Source: an uncultured Actinomycetes bacterium (GTDB taxonomy: Bacteria > Actinomycetota > Actinomycetes > Nanopelagicales > Nanopelagicaceae). From it: 37,425 bases of DNA. The notes under the pieces are model-generated. The model did not search any database and was not told where the DNA came from. It was given only the letters and a program-made list of their open reading frames with translations. A program made the translations under genes and the position numbers. Shown here in pieces: positions 9,197 to 16,906 of this stretch (positions within the stretch are counted from its first letter, which is position 1; each line of letters starts with the position of its first letter). The stretch lies in the NCBI GenBank assembly GCA_903871555.1, contig CAIQHM010000097.1, positions 1-37,425 of the forward strand, written 5' to 3'.

Positions 9197-9787
9197 GTGA
9201 GCACCCAAATCTTCCCATCAATTGCGCCCAATTTGCAGGTTTGCGTTGTAGGAAAAACAAGTGTTGAAATCGCGAAATATTTTGGGTTTAACCCCTGCCC
9301 CCTAGAGGATAGCGATGCTGCAATCTTTATAGTGAGCGCAACTGATGGAATCTCCCCTGAAGATGTGGCGCTCTGGAACACTGCTCGCGATCTGTATATC
9401 CCATCACTCGTTTTGATAACTGAATTAACAAATGGCGAAATCGATTTCGATGACATGAGCGCAATCGCCGGTCGTCTCTTAGATCCGGTACAAACACCGC
9501 TACTAGTTCTCCATGATGATTTCGGAAACCCGACTGCGCTAATTGATTTAGAAAGTCTCAAACTTTCTGATTATTCCACTGGAATTCGGGTGGAGCGCGA
9601 CAGTGATGCCGAGCATAAAGTGCTGGTATTTGAATTCCGGAAAGAGTTCTTAGAGGCCATAGAAGAATTTGGCGAAACTGGTTTTCAAGATGGTTTAAGT
9701 TTCCCAGCAATTCCATTCATCTCAAGTAATGGTCTGGGATCTTTCGAAGTGGCAACACTTCTAAATCAGTTACCAAGCCGCCGCTAG
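9197..9787 (+). CDS. Degenerate EF-G-like G-domain protein
   Basis: A 196-residue protein on the opposite strand to its neighbours, starting at GTG 9197. Its middle resembles the G domain of elongation factor G and EF-G2 proteins: SDAAIFIVSATDGISPED and LYIPSLVLITELTNGEIDFD follow the EF-G pattern around the strand before G4, and ALIDLESLKLSDYSTG matches the ALIDLL-K-YDYS-G segment. The guanine-specificity NKxD motif is replaced by TELT. The P-loop is reduced to a VVGKTS remnant near residue 17, and no switch II DTPGH is seen. It therefore probably does not bind GTP normally. It is divergent from pgsA (16 bp) and overlaps the HIT gene 3' end by 18 bp. Function unknown. Confidence 0.72.
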   Translation: MSTQIFPSIAPNLQVCVVGKTSVEIAKYFGFNPCPLEDSDAAIFIVSATDGISPEDVALWNTARDLYIPSLVLITELTNGEIDFDDMSAIAGRLLDPVQTPLLVLHDDFGNPTALIDLESLKLSDYSTGIRVERDSDAEHKVLVFEFRKEFLEAIEEFGETGFQDGLSFPAIPFISSNGLGSFEVATLLNQLPSRR

Positions 9788-10303
9788 TTGCGCGCGGGTA
9801 TCATTTAGTAATTGCGGCAGAACTTTTGTTTGGCCGATTAGCGGCATGAAATTTGCATCCCCAGCCCATCTCGGGATTACATGTTGATGAATATGTTCTG
9901 CAACTCCGGCACCAGATACCGCGCCTTGATTCATGCCCAAATTAAAACCAGCAGCCCCACTTACTTTGCGAATCGTCTTCATGGCGTGTGCTGATAATTC
10001 GAAAATTTCATCTCGCTCGCTGGTTGTTAATTCAGTTAGATCTGCAACATGTCTATTAGAACAAATCAGCAAATGTCCCGCGTTATACGGATAAAGATTC
10101 ATGACAACATAAGCTTCTTTGCCTCTTGCGACAATCAAGCCATCTTCATCACTCAATTTAAGTATGCGACAGAATGGACATTCAATTGCATTCCCCGGAA
10201 GTGGACGATTCTCCCCTTCTAAGTAAGACATACGATGCGGCGCCCATAAACGTTGCCATCGATCAGGCATTCCGGCCCCGCCATGCATCTCTTCTTGGGT
10301 CAT
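9770..10303 (-). CDS. HIT-family nucleotide phosphorylase/hydrolase
   Basis: Histidine-triad proteins act on nucleotide phosphoanhydrides. The actinobacterial protein at this locus (Rv2613c in M. tuberculosis) is described as an Ap4A phosphorylase, so that is the likely activity. The 177 residues contain the triad H137-I-H139-Q-H141, a CPFC pair (C42, C45) in the position of a zinc-ribbon-like N-terminus, and the GDANFMPLIGQTKVLP segment typical of this subgroup. It sits 8 bp downstream of thrS; threonyl-tRNA synthetase can make Ap4A as a by-product, which would give the pairing a logic (inference). Its last 18 bp overlap the convergent EF-G-like gene. Confidence 0.92.
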   Translation of the reverse strand: MTQEEMHGGAGMPDRWQRLWAPHRMSYLEGENRPLPGNAIECPFCRILKLSDEDGLIVARGKEAYVVMNLYPYNAGHLLICSNRHVADLTELTTSERDEIFELSAHAMKTIRKVSGAAGFNLGMNQGAVSGAGVAEHIHQHVIPRWAGDANFMPLIGQTKVLPQLLNDTRAQLAAAW

Positions 10304-10311
10304 TAGATTTC

Positions 10312-12303
10312 CTAAATTTGAATTCGGTTTGCAACCGCAGCCAGAACTTCTGCAATCGCATCGTCTACGGAGATCCCATTTTTCTGCTCACCGTTGCGAT
10401 ATCTGAAGGAGACTCCTCCGGCTTTTTGATCCTCTTCGCCCGCGATCATCATGAAAGGAATTTTCTCGAGTTGGGCACTACGAACTTTTTTCTGCATGCG
10501 ATCATCGGATGCATCAATATCAACTCGAATACCTGCTTTGCGCATCTTCGTGATGATTTCTTCTAGATAAGGGATAAAGGAATCTGCGACCGGAATTGCG
10601 CGTACTTGCACAGGTGCAAGCCACGGCGGAAAAGCACCTGCATAGTGTTCAGTTAATACGCCAAAGAATCTTTCAATAGAACCGAATAAAGCTCGGTGAA
10701 TCATTACAGGTTGTTGTCTGGTTCCATCAGATGCTTGATATTCCAGATCAAAGCGTTGTGGCAATTGAAAATCTACTTGAATGGTCGACATCTGCCAGGT
10801 GCGGCCAATTGCATCTTTAGCTTGAACTGAAATCTTTGGACCATAGAAAGCTGCGCCTTCTGGATCTAAGACAAGTTCCAAATTCTGTTTAGTTGCCGCG
10901 ATTCGTAGCGCTTCTGTTGCAGCATCCCAATCTGCATCAGAGCCCACTGATTTTTCAGGATTTCGAGTTGAGAGTTCAAGGTAGAAATCTTCAAGCCCGT
11001 AATCACGGAGCAGATTAAGTACGAATGTTAGAAGGCTGTCTAGTTCACCAAGCATCTGATCTTTAGTGCAGTAAATGTGGGCATCATCTTGCGTAAAGCC
11101 GCGTGCGCGAGTCAAGCCATGTATTACGCCAGACTTTTCGTAACGATAAACCGTTCCAAATTCAAATAACCGCAAAGGTAGTTCACGATATGAACGGGAA
11201 GAAGATTTATAGATCAAATTATGGAATGGGCAATTCATCGGCTTCATGTAGTACTTCTGACCCGCACGCTTTATCGTGCCATCTGCATGAAGTTCTTCAT
11301 CCATAATCATTGGTGGGTACATGCCTTCGGAATACCATTGCAAGTGGCCAGAAGTTTCAAAGAGCGCCGCTTTAGTTAAATGTGGCGAATAAACAAATTG
11401 ATAATCTTCTTCTTCATGACGTTTGCGCGAATAATCTTCCATCGCGCGCCGAATAATTCCACCCTTTGGATGAAATACTGCAAGACCCGAACCGACTTCC
11501 TCTGGAAATGAAAATAGATCAAGTTCGGTTCCTAGTCGGCGATGATCACGCTTTTCTGCTTCCTCTAATAAATGTAAATATGCATCTAGCGCATCCTGGG
11601 ATGGCCAAGCAGTTCCGTAAATTCGTTGCAACATTGGATTCTTCTCTGAACCCCGCCAATAAGCAGCTGCTGTTCTCATCAACTTAAATGCAGGAATATG
11701 TTTTGTTGAAGGTAGATGTGGTCCGCGACAGAGATCGCTCCACGCCGGTTCACCATCGCGACCTAGGTTGTCATAAATCGTTAATTCACCAGCGCCTACT
11801 TCAACGCTACTTTCATCATCCGCATTACTTGACTTAAGTCCGATAAGTTCACATTTATATGGCTCGTGAGCAAGTTCGGCTAGCGCCTCTTTTTCGGTAA
11901 CAACACGGCGGCGAAATCTCTGTCCCGATTTAATAATTTTACGCATTGCAGATTCGAGTTTTACTAAATCATCTGGGTTGAAAGGTTTCTCGGGTTCAAA
12001 GTCATAATAAAAACCATCTGTGATCGGTGGCCCAATACCCAACTTTGTATCCGCAAAGACTTCTTGCACCGCCTGGGCCATAACGTGCGCGGTTGAATGG
12101 CGCAGCACTGAAAGGCCTTCCGGGGATTCGATGCTTATGCCTTCTACAACATCGCCCTCTTTAAGTTCGGTCCAGAGATCCTTCATTTCACCATTGATTT
12201 TGCAGACCACAATTGCAGGATCTTGCGCGAATATTTGAGTAGGGCGGATTTCAGAATCTACGGATTGTTTCTCACCATTAACTGAAATCGATATCTCGGA
12301 CAT
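10312..12303 (-). CDS. thrS: Threonyl-tRNA synthetase
   Basis: ThrS charges tRNA-Thr and edits mischarged serine. The 663-residue protein has the full domain set: TGS domain (about 1-61), N2 editing domain with [11 protein letters not shown] (H69, H73) and [13 protein letters not shown] (C192), a class II catalytic core with zinc ligands C358 (MNCPFH), H409 and H536, and a C-terminal anticodon-binding domain from about residue 565. The length is normal. It lies 4 bp downstream of the pabB-pabC fusion and 8 bp upstream of the HIT gene, so a single transcript probably starts at the leaderless promoter of the pab gene. No T-box leader is possible in the 4-bp gap. Confidence 0.97.
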   Translation of the reverse strand: MSEISISVNGEKQSVDSEIRPTQIFAQDPAIVVCKINGEMKDLWTELKEGDVVEGISIESPEGLSVLRHSTAHVMAQAVQEVFADTKLGIGPPITDGFYYDFEPEKPFNPDDLVKLESAMRKIIKSGQRFRRRVVTEKEALAELAHEPYKCELIGLKSSNADDESSVEVGAGELTIYDNLGRDGEPAWSDLCRGPHLPSTKHIPAFKLMRTAAAYWRGSEKNPMLQRIYGTAWPSQDALDAYLHLLEEAEKRDHRRLGTELDLFSFPEEVGSGLAVFHPKGGIIRRAMEDYSRKRHEEEDYQFVYSPHLTKAALFETSGHLQWYSEGMYPPMIMDEELHADGTIKRAGQKYYMKPMNCPFHNLIYKSSSRSYRELPLRLFEFGTVYRYEKSGVIHGLTRARGFTQDDAHIYCTKDQMLGELDSLLTFVLNLLRDYGLEDFYLELSTRNPEKSVGSDADWDAATEALRIAATKQNLELVLDPEGAAFYGPKISVQAKDAIGRTWQMSTIQVDFQLPQRFDLEYQASDGTRQQPVMIHRALFGSIERFFGVLTEHYAGAFPPWLAPVQVRAIPVADSFIPYLEEIITKMRKAGIRVDIDASDDRMQKKVRSAQLEKIPFMMIAGEEDQKAGGVSFRYRNGEQKNGISVDDAIAEVLAAVANRIQI

Positions 12304-12307
12304 CTGC

Positions 12308-14008
12308 TTAGCCTACCGAATGCGACTGCAGAATTTCCCGCAATTTATCGCGCCATTGCTTACTTATTGCATCTTCCTGCAATTTTCGTCCATTGATCTC
12401 ACTGACTGGTTGCGCTATTCGAAGGGCAGAAAGCGCAAATGCATGCGTTGCATTTTCTAACTCCGCTACATCAATTTCAGATTCGATAGCCAGGCCAGAA
12501 TTAATAACCAGGCCCCGAATCACACCTGGCAGTACGCCAGAATCTAGGCTCGGCGTCACCCATAAACCAGCAATTCGAAATACAAAATTCGACACGGCGC
12601 CTTCACAAACTTTGCCATATTGATTAACAATAATAATTTCATCAAAGCCATCAACTCTTGCATCTGTAAGCATCTGCAAATTAGCTGTGTAGGGAAAAAC
12701 TTTATGCGCTTTTGCCATTGGATCTATTTCCAGAGTTCGCAGTCCTATCCGCGCAGCATGCGTAGCATCAACATATGGATCTATTGAAAATTGAAAAGTG
12801 CCGCCGAAAGTAAGGCGCAATCTCCCAAGTTCAATACGATCTAGCGAACCGATCTTTGAAAAAATTTCTGCATCTGATGGAATCTCAAAGCCCAGAATCG
12901 CCGCGCTATTTCTGGCCCTCACTAAATGTTCACGGAGTAATAGCGGGTTTCCATTCTCGACTCGAATCGTTTCAAACAATCCAGATCCAAATGGCCAACT
13001 ATCACTTCTAAATCCGCCGGCAATTGCAAGTAATTTAGCGGCCTTCAGTTCAGTCTCTTCCCACTCCAAAACCGGATCACTAGACCAGGTAATGCCTGCG
13101 CCGGTACCAAATTTAAGTTCACTTCCAACTTTCCAAAATATTCTAATTGCAACACTTAAATGTGCGTTCTCCCCTTCGATCCAACCTAGCGCGCCGCAAT
13201 ACGGAGATCGCTCTGCTGGCTCGCTCTCTGCAATCAATTTAACCGCGGTGTATTTGGGGGCTCCGCTAACTGAGCCCGGTGGAAGCAATTCGCTCAGTAA
13301 ATCTCGCCAACCAATATCCTCTCGAATTTCGCCCACAACATCCGAAACTAGATGCTCTAAACCTGGATGTAATTCACTGCGGAAAAGATCTGAAACTTTT
13401 ACTGAACCGCTTTTACAGATTCGCGCAAAATCGTTTCGCATCAAATCTACGATCATGACATTCTCTGATCTATCTTTCTCGGAAAAAGCTGAACCAGTCT
13501 CTGACAATTTCCGGGTCCCTTTTATTGGACTTGTTTTGAGGGCGGAACCATTACGAGAAAGAAAGAGTTCTGGGGACGCGGACGCGATTTCAAAATCAGG
13601 CAACTGCAAGTAGCACGCATTTGGCGCAGGATTTTTCGCCAAAATCTTTGCAAAAAGCGGCGCAAGATTGCGCTCCTTCTCTATCTTCGTTGTAAGAATC
13701 CGGCAGGCATTCACCTGGTAAACATTTCCCAATTCAATCTGCCCCCGAATATCTGAAACATATTCTTCATATTCGGGCTGTGACATCGAACTTTTCCAAA
13801 CTTCTTGTAATCCCAGCCACTGCCCAACGTCTGGAAATGCGATCCCATACGCAACACTTCTAAATTTCGCGAAGGTATATTGACCTTCGAATGTTGATGA
13901 AACTGCCCAAAAACCACCATCGCTTAAGCAATTCGGATCGCTACTTATTTCAATTAAATCGGTAGCTAAAACCCCATTCATCCAGAAGAAGGGCTGGTTG
14001 ATATCCAC
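12308..14008 (-). CDS. pabBC: PabB-PabC fusion: aminodeoxychorismate synthase component I / 4-amino-4-deoxychorismate lyase
   Basis: This 566-residue bifunctional enzyme makes p-aminobenzoate for folate. Residues about 70-335 are the chorismate-binding domain of PabB with PIKGTRK (161-167; K163 is the nucleophilic lysine that distinguishes PabB from anthranilate synthase), IVDLMRNDF (186-194) and PGSVSGAPK (244-252). Residues about 338-566 are a class IV PLP aminotransferase-fold lyase ([18 protein letters not shown]436 in HKVFPY, E469 in [10 protein letters not shown]). The usual PabB N-terminal domain is shortened. The glutaminase PabA is not in the window. The start is GTG 14008, six bases after a TAGCGT hexamer, so the message appears leaderless. 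Confidence 0.93.
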   Translation of the reverse strand: MDINQPFFWMNGVLATDLIEISSDPNCLSDGGFWAVSSTFEGQYTFAKFRSVAYGIAFPDVGQWLGLQEVWKSSMSQPEYEEYVSDIRGQIELGNVYQVNACRILTTKIEKERNLAPLFAKILAKNPAPNACYLQLPDFEIASASPELFLSRNGSALKTSPIKGTRKLSETGSAFSEKDRSENVMIVDLMRNDFARICKSGSVKVSDLFRSELHPGLEHLVSDVVGEIREDIGWRDLLSELLPPGSVSGAPKYTAVKLIAESEPAERSPYCGALGWIEGENAHLSVAIRIFWKVGSELKFGTGAGITWSSDPVLEWEETELKAAKLLAIAGGFRSDSWPFGSGLFETIRVENGNPLLLREHLVRARNSAAILGFEIPSDAEIFSKIGSLDRIELGRLRLTFGGTFQFSIDPYVDATHAARIGLRTLEIDPMAKAHKVFPYTANLQMLTDARVDGFDEIIIVNQYGKVCEGAVSNFVFRIAGLWVTPSLDSGVLPGVIRGLVINSGLAIESEIDVAELENATHAFALSALRIAQPVSEINGRKLQEDAISKQWRDKLREILQSHSVG

Positions 14009-14014
14009 GGCCCA

Positions 14015-14020
14015 ACGCTA
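14015..14020 (-). promoter_or_regulatory. -10 hexamer of the leaderless pabBC-thrS-HIT promoter
   Basis: On the minus strand TAGCGT (TANNNT) is followed by exactly six bases (TGGGCC) and then the GTG start codon. A transcript starting seven bases after the hexamer would begin at the G of the start codon. No Shine-Dalgarno is present, in agreement with leaderless translation. No clear -35 is seen. Confidence 0.6.
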
Positions 14021-14129
14021 GATGACCCAATCTCGAAAAAAGGCAATCTCCACGCTTTGGCGCTTGCCCGTTTGGTGCGCTAGATTTGCCCTCTTGATTC
14101 TGCGGCAGCGCAGATTGAAGAGAAGAAAT

Positions 14130-14202
14130 GCGGACGTAGCGCAGTTGGTAGCGCGGAACCTTGCCAAGGTTCAGGTCGCCGGTTCGAACCCGGTCGTCCG
14201 CT
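14130..14202 (+). tRNA. tRNA-Gly(GCC)
   Basis: The cloverleaf folds fully: acceptor stem GCGGACG/CGTCCGC, D arm GCGC/GCGC, anticodon stem GAACC/GGTTC with loop TTGCCAA (anticodon GCC at 14163-14165), T arm GCCGG/CCGGT with TTCGAAC loop, and discriminator U73. CCA is not encoded, unlike the other two tRNAs here, so it must be added after transcription. It sits 39 bp before tRNA-Cys and is probably co-transcribed with it. A TAGATT hexamer at 14081-14086 could be the -10 element, implying a leader of about 37 bases. Confidence 0.96.
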
Positions 14203-14241
14203 CTGGTGAACGATTCTTTATTGCATGAGGCAGGAAAAGAT

Positions 14242-14315
14242 GGTCGGATGGCCGAGAGGCGAGGCTCAGGACTGCAAATCCTGCTACACGGGTTCAAATC
14301 CCGTTCCGACCTCCA
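14242..14315 (+). tRNA. tRNA-Cys(GCA)
   Basis: Acceptor stem GGTCGGA/TCCGACC, anticodon stem CAGGA/TCCTG with loop CTGCAAA (anticodon GCA at 14274-14276), T arm ACGGG/CCCGT with TTCAAAT loop. The discriminator is U73, the cysteine identity base, followed by an encoded CCA (14313-14315). It is the second gene of a two-tRNA unit with tRNA-Gly, 43 bp before the cupin gene. Confidence 0.96.
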
Positions 14316-14342
14316 TAATTATCTAACCAAATAATTAGTTAG
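14316..14342 (+). repeat. AT-rich inverted repeats between tRNA-Cys and the cupin gene
   Basis: Directly after the tRNA CCA, TAATTAT (14316-14322) is repeated inverted as ATAATTA (14331-14337). An alternative overlapping hairpin pairs CTAAC (14323-14327) with GTTAG (14338-14342). The two stems cannot form together. They could be a weak tRNA terminator, a processing signal or an operator. All stems are AT-rich or short, so the functional case is modest. Confidence 0.4.
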
Positions 14343-14358
14343 GAATACTAGGGAAACT

Positions 14359-14709
14359 ATGAGCGAACTAGAGAAATCAGAACGACCTTGGGGTCGCTAT
14401 GAAGTTCTCCAAGAATCCCTAACTCATAAAGTTAAATGTATCTGGATGAATCCAGGATCAAGGCTTTCCTACCAGCGTCACAAACACCGTGCTGAACATT
14501 GGTTCATAGTTCAAGGAACTGGCGAAGTGACAATTGACGGCAAAGTATCAAAGGTTAAACCAGGTGACACAGTTGAATTTAAAGTTGGTGTTCTCCATCG
14601 TCTGGCTAATACCGGCACAGATGAAATCATCTTTGTGGAAGTGCAAACCGGAACTTACTTTGGTGAAGACGATATCGAACGTCTAGAAGATGACTTCGGC
14701 CGCGCTTAA
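14359..14709 (+). CDS. Cupin, mannose-6-phosphate isomerase type II-like
   Basis: A 116-residue single-domain cupin related to the C-terminal isomerase domain of bifunctional GDP-mannose pyrophosphorylase/phosphomannose isomerase proteins: RPWGRYEVL near the N-terminus, then the metal-binding cupin motif around H41, H43 and H47 (RHKHRAEHW), GTGEVTIDG, and H80 (VLHRLAN) in motif 2. An AGGGA Shine-Dalgarno precedes the ATG. If active it could interconvert fructose 6-phosphate and mannose 6-phosphate and so feed GDP-mannose to PimA (inference), but such small cupins also have other sugar or sensing roles. It overlaps the convergent tryptophanase gene by 4 bp. Confidence 0.85.
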   Translation: MSELEKSERPWGRYEVLQESLTHKVKCIWMNPGSRLSYQRHKHRAEHWFIVQGTGEVTIDGKVSKVKPGDTVEFKVGVLHRLANTGTDEIIFVEVQTGTYFGEDDIERLEDDFGRA

Positions 14710-16079
14710 AGCGGTGCAAACTCAGCAGTGAAATGGCGCAGAGCTGGTGGCTCTTGCGTGATCTTGTATCCGCCAAGTTTTGGTGCCCGCTTTAATACTT
14801 CAGCACATACTTCAATTACATAATCGATATGGCTCTGGGTATATGTACGTCTTGGTATCGCCAAGCGAACTAACTCCATAGCTGCCGGCACTTCGCTTCC
14901 ATCAGGTTTGCGCCCAAACATCACAGTTCCGATTTCGCAACCACGAATTCCGCCCACTTTATAAAGTTCCACCGCTAAAGCTTGACCTGGATATTGCAAA
15001 GCTGGAATATGTGGCAACAACGCCTTTGCATCCAAATACACTGCATGTCCGCCAATTGGAAGAACAACTGGTATCCCCATCGCAGAAAGTGCATTGCCTA
15101 AATATGCAGTGGATTGAATTCGATAGCGCAAATAATCATGCGAAATAACTTCAGTTAATCCAACAGCAAGTGCTTCTAAATCACGACCAGCAAGTCCACC
15201 ATAAGTTGGAAAGCCTTCAGTCAAAATAAGTAGGTTGCGACAAACGCCGGCAAGCGCATCATCGTTTAGTGCAAGCCATCCACCAATATTTCCAAGTGGA
15301 TCCTTCTTCGCGCTCATTGTCATTCCATCGGCTAGTCCAGAGATTTCGCGGATAATATCTACGACATCACGATCGCCCTGACCTGCTTCGCGTTCGCGAA
15401 TAAACCAAGCGTTCTCTGCAAATCTACAAGCATCTAAGAAGAACGGGATTTTGTACTTTTTACAGATCGCACTTACGCCCTTGAGATTCTCGAGTGATAC
15501 AGGTTGTCCCCCACCAGAGTTATTTGTAATCGTCATCATGACAACCGGAATATTTGCAACACCAGTCTTATTAATAAATTCTTCCAAAGCGACTAAATCC
15601 ATATTGCCTTTGAAAGGATGCAGACTTGAAGGATCGCGGCCTTCAGGAATTACAAGGTCAACCGCTTCCGCCTTTGAATACTCAATATTTGCTCGTGTTG
15701 TATCAAAGTGCGTGTTGCTCGGAATTAACTTGCCTTCGCCGCCAATCGCGGTGAATAGAATTTTTTCAGCAGCGCGACCTTGATGCGTTGGAATAACGTG
15801 TTTGTATGGAAAAAGATTCTGCACCGCAGCTTTGAACAACAGCCACGATGGCGAACCCGCATATGATTCATCGCCATGTTGTATTGCTGCCCATTGATTT
15901 CGACTCATAGCGCCTGTGCCAGAGTCAGTTAGCAAATCAATTAACACATTGTCTGATTCAAGCGAGAAGAGGTTGTATCCGACCTCGGCAATAAATTTTT
16001 CACGCTGCGCTTCGGTCGTCATTGCAATAGGTGCAACAGAATGAATCTTGAAAGGCTCGATTATCGTCTTAAATTCCAT
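14706..16079 (-). CDS. tnaA: Tryptophanase-type PLP beta-eliminating lyase
   Basis: Tryptophanase cleaves L-tryptophan to indole, pyruvate and ammonia; tyrosine phenol-lyase is its close relative. The 457-residue protein has family motifs throughout: THQGRAAE (98-105), TITNNSGGGQPVS (183-195), DACRFAENAWFI (216-227), the PLP lysine K259 in MSAKKDP, EGFPTYGGLAGRD and IPRRTYTQSHID. Two positions favour tryptophanase: FDTT (D126), where tyrosine phenol-lyase has FTTT, and CEIG, where the phenol-lyase has MERG with its phenol-binding Arg. The start has no Shine-Dalgarno but a TAGCCT hexamer six bases upstream. Substrate assignment is a residue-level inference; I have no alignment score. Confidence 0.88.
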   Translation of the reverse strand: MEFKTIIEPFKIHSVAPIAMTTEAQREKFIAEVGYNLFSLESDNVLIDLLTDSGTGAMSRNQWAAIQHGDESYAGSPSWLLFKAAVQNLFPYKHVIPTHQGRAAEKILFTAIGGEGKLIPSNTHFDTTRANIEYSKAEAVDLVIPEGRDPSSLHPFKGNMDLVALEEFINKTGVANIPVVMMTITNNSGGGQPVSLENLKGVSAICKKYKIPFFLDACRFAENAWFIREREAGQGDRDVVDIIREISGLADGMTMSAKKDPLGNIGGWLALNDDALAGVCRNLLILTEGFPTYGGLAGRDLEALAVGLTEVISHDYLRYRIQSTAYLGNALSAMGIPVVLPIGGHAVYLDAKALLPHIPALQYPGQALAVELYKVGGIRGCEIGTVMFGRKPDGSEVPAAMELVRLAIPRRTYTQSHIDYVIEVCAEVLKRAPKLGGYKITQEPPALRHFTAEFAPL

Positions 16080-16085
16080 GGCTTG

Positions 16086-16091
16086 AGGCTA
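16086..16091 (-). promoter_or_regulatory. -10 hexamer of leaderless tnaA promoter
   Basis: Minus-strand TAGCCT (TANNNT) is followed by six bases (CAAGCC) and the ATG at 16079. There is no Shine-Dalgarno. E. coli tnaA has a TnaC leader peptide, but the transcript proposed here would have no leader at all, so control must act at transcription initiation. Confidence 0.6.
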
Positions 16092-16134
16092 TCTCTAACC
16101 TATTTCGACTACTACGCTTTTATGAGTTTTAGCA

Positions 16135-16149
16135 CCCAAATCTTTTGGG
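16135..16149. repeat. Perfect 6-3-6 palindrome upstream of tnaA
   Basis: CCCAAA-TCT-TTTGGG lies about 44 bp upstream of the proposed tnaA -10 hexamer and just before the proposed -10 of tRNA-Val. It has the size and symmetry of a dimeric repressor or activator site. The nearby TetR gene at 16304 is a candidate partner, but this is inference only. Confidence 0.4.
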
Positions 16150-16150
16150 G

Positions 16151-16156
16151 TAACAT
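16151..16156 (+). promoter_or_regulatory. Probable -10 hexamer of tRNA-Val
   Basis: TAACAT matches TANNNT. Initiation about seven bases later (near 16163) would give a leader of about 16 bases before the mature tRNA 5' end at 16179. That leader coincides with the palindrome at 16164-16179. Confidence 0.45.
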
Positions 16157-16163
16157 TCCACAT

Positions 16164-16179
16164 CTTAAGCTCGCTTAAG
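16164..16179. repeat. Perfect 7-2-7 palindrome at the tRNA-Val 5' leader
   Basis: CTTAAGC-TC-GCTTAAG is a perfect 16-bp palindrome whose last base is the first base of tRNA-Val. As DNA it is the right size for a TetR-family operator. As RNA the two-base loop could not form, so a full hairpin is unlikely. It would cover the initial transcribed region of the tRNA-Val/tetR unit, a classic position for autoregulation (inference). Confidence 0.45.
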
Positions 16180-16253
16180 GATCGTTGGCTCAGCGGTAGA
16201 GCACCACATTGACATTGTGGGGGTCACTGGTTCGATCCCAGTACGGTCCACCA
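16179..16253 (+). tRNA. tRNA-Val(GAC)
   Basis: Acceptor stem GGATCGT/ACGGTCC (one G-U pair), anticodon stem CCACA/TGTGG with loop TTGACAT (anticodon GAC at 16211-16213), a normal T arm with TTCGATC loop, discriminator A73 and encoded CCA (16251-16253). It is a lone tRNA on the plus strand, 50 bp before the tetR-like gene, and no terminator is visible between them. Confidence 0.96.
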
Positions 16254-16289
16254 AGATTTTAATGCAAGAGCAAAGTTCTGAATTACTAC

Positions 16290-16298
16290 GGAGGTGAT
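16290..16298 (+). promoter_or_regulatory. Near-perfect Shine-Dalgarno fixing a TTG start
   Basis: GGAGGTGAT is fully complementary to the 3' end of typical bacterial 16S rRNA and stands five bases before TTG at 16304. It is the strongest ribosome binding site in the window and decides the start of the TetR-family gene, which otherwise has no ATG before codon 16. Confidence 0.85.
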
Positions 16299-16303
16299 TT
16301 GAA

Positions 16304-16906
16304 TTGGTCCCAAAAATCCAAGCTGCCACGGTTGTTGAGCAACGCCAGATGCGTCAGCGACAACTGATGGATGCTGCCCTGAGTTTGGCTCTCGAAGGCG
16401 GCGTGGATGCAATAACGGTTTCTGCCGTGGCTAAACGCGCCGAACTTTCACGATCATCAATTTACGAATATTTCTCTTCATCAGCAGACCTAGTAGCGGA
16501 TCTAGTTGTGGAAGAGATGGCTCACTACAACAGCCGATTGCTAATTGCAGTGGGTAACGTTGAAGAACCTTATGAATATATCGAATTGTGGATTGCCGAA
16601 GCGCTGCAATACATCATCGATGGTCGGCATATGTTGGTCAAAAGTTTAAACATTGCAAACACCCCGAGCTATCGCAAATCAGATATCGCTCAGGGCCATA
16701 AGAATTTGATGGCTACGATAATTAAACCCTTAGAAGTTATTGGCTTATCTGACTTAGGCATGGCTCTCGCCTATCTGCAAAACACTATTGAAGCAGCCGC
16801 AGTCCGAATTGAGTCAGGCAATGAGGCAACACTCGAAATTGCATCTGCACAAAAATACGCGATAGCTGGACTGCGAGCACTTGTCGGTATTACTAAAAAA
16901 GATTAA
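16304..16906 (+). CDS. TetR-family transcriptional regulator
   Basis: A 200-residue regulator with an N-terminal helix-turn-helix (about residues 17-63: RQRQLMDAALSLALEGG, ITVSAVAKRAELSRSSIYEYF) and an all-helical C-terminal ligand domain with no recognisable ligand signature. Translation starts at TTG 16304 behind an excellent GGAGGTGAT. It lies 50 bp after tRNA-Val on the same strand. Candidate targets are its own unit, tnaA, and the por operon, all of which have palindromes near their starts. The ligand could be an aromatic compound such as tryptophan or indole, but only the neighbourhood suggests that. The 3' end overlaps the convergent secreted-protein gene by 14 bp. Confidence 0.88.
   Translation: MVPKIQAATVVEQRQMRQRQLMDAALSLALEGGVDAITVSAVAKRAELSRSSIYEYFSSSADLVADLVVEEMAHYNSRLLIAVGNVEEPYEYIELWIAEALQYIIDGRHMLVKSLNIANTPSYRKSDIAQGHKNLMATIIKPLEVIGLSDLGMALAYLQNTIEAAAVRIESGNEATLEIASAQKYAIAGLRALVGITKKD

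Noticed and set aside
9181-9561. N-terminal extension of pgsA on the minus strand
   Set aside because: It is antisense to the plus-strand EF-G-like gene, has no membrane or family features, and the family start fits the ATG at 9180.
12304-12307. T-box or attenuator for thrS
   Set aside because: Only four bases separate pabBC from thrS, and I recognised no T-box sequence in the pabBC coding region upstream.
14022-14228. Plus-strand frame across tRNA-Gly
   Set aside because: It reads through the tRNA (DVAQLVARNLAKVQVAGSNP), another known false tRNA-derived protein.
13950-14297. Minus-strand frame of 115 codons covering the two tRNAs
   Set aside because: It contains DDRVRTGDLNLGKVPRYQL, a well-known spurious translation of the antisense of tRNA genes.
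16224-16412. Minus-strand frame ending in WWTVLGSNQ
   Set aside because: It is the antisense of tRNA-Val plus the tetR start region and is not a gene.
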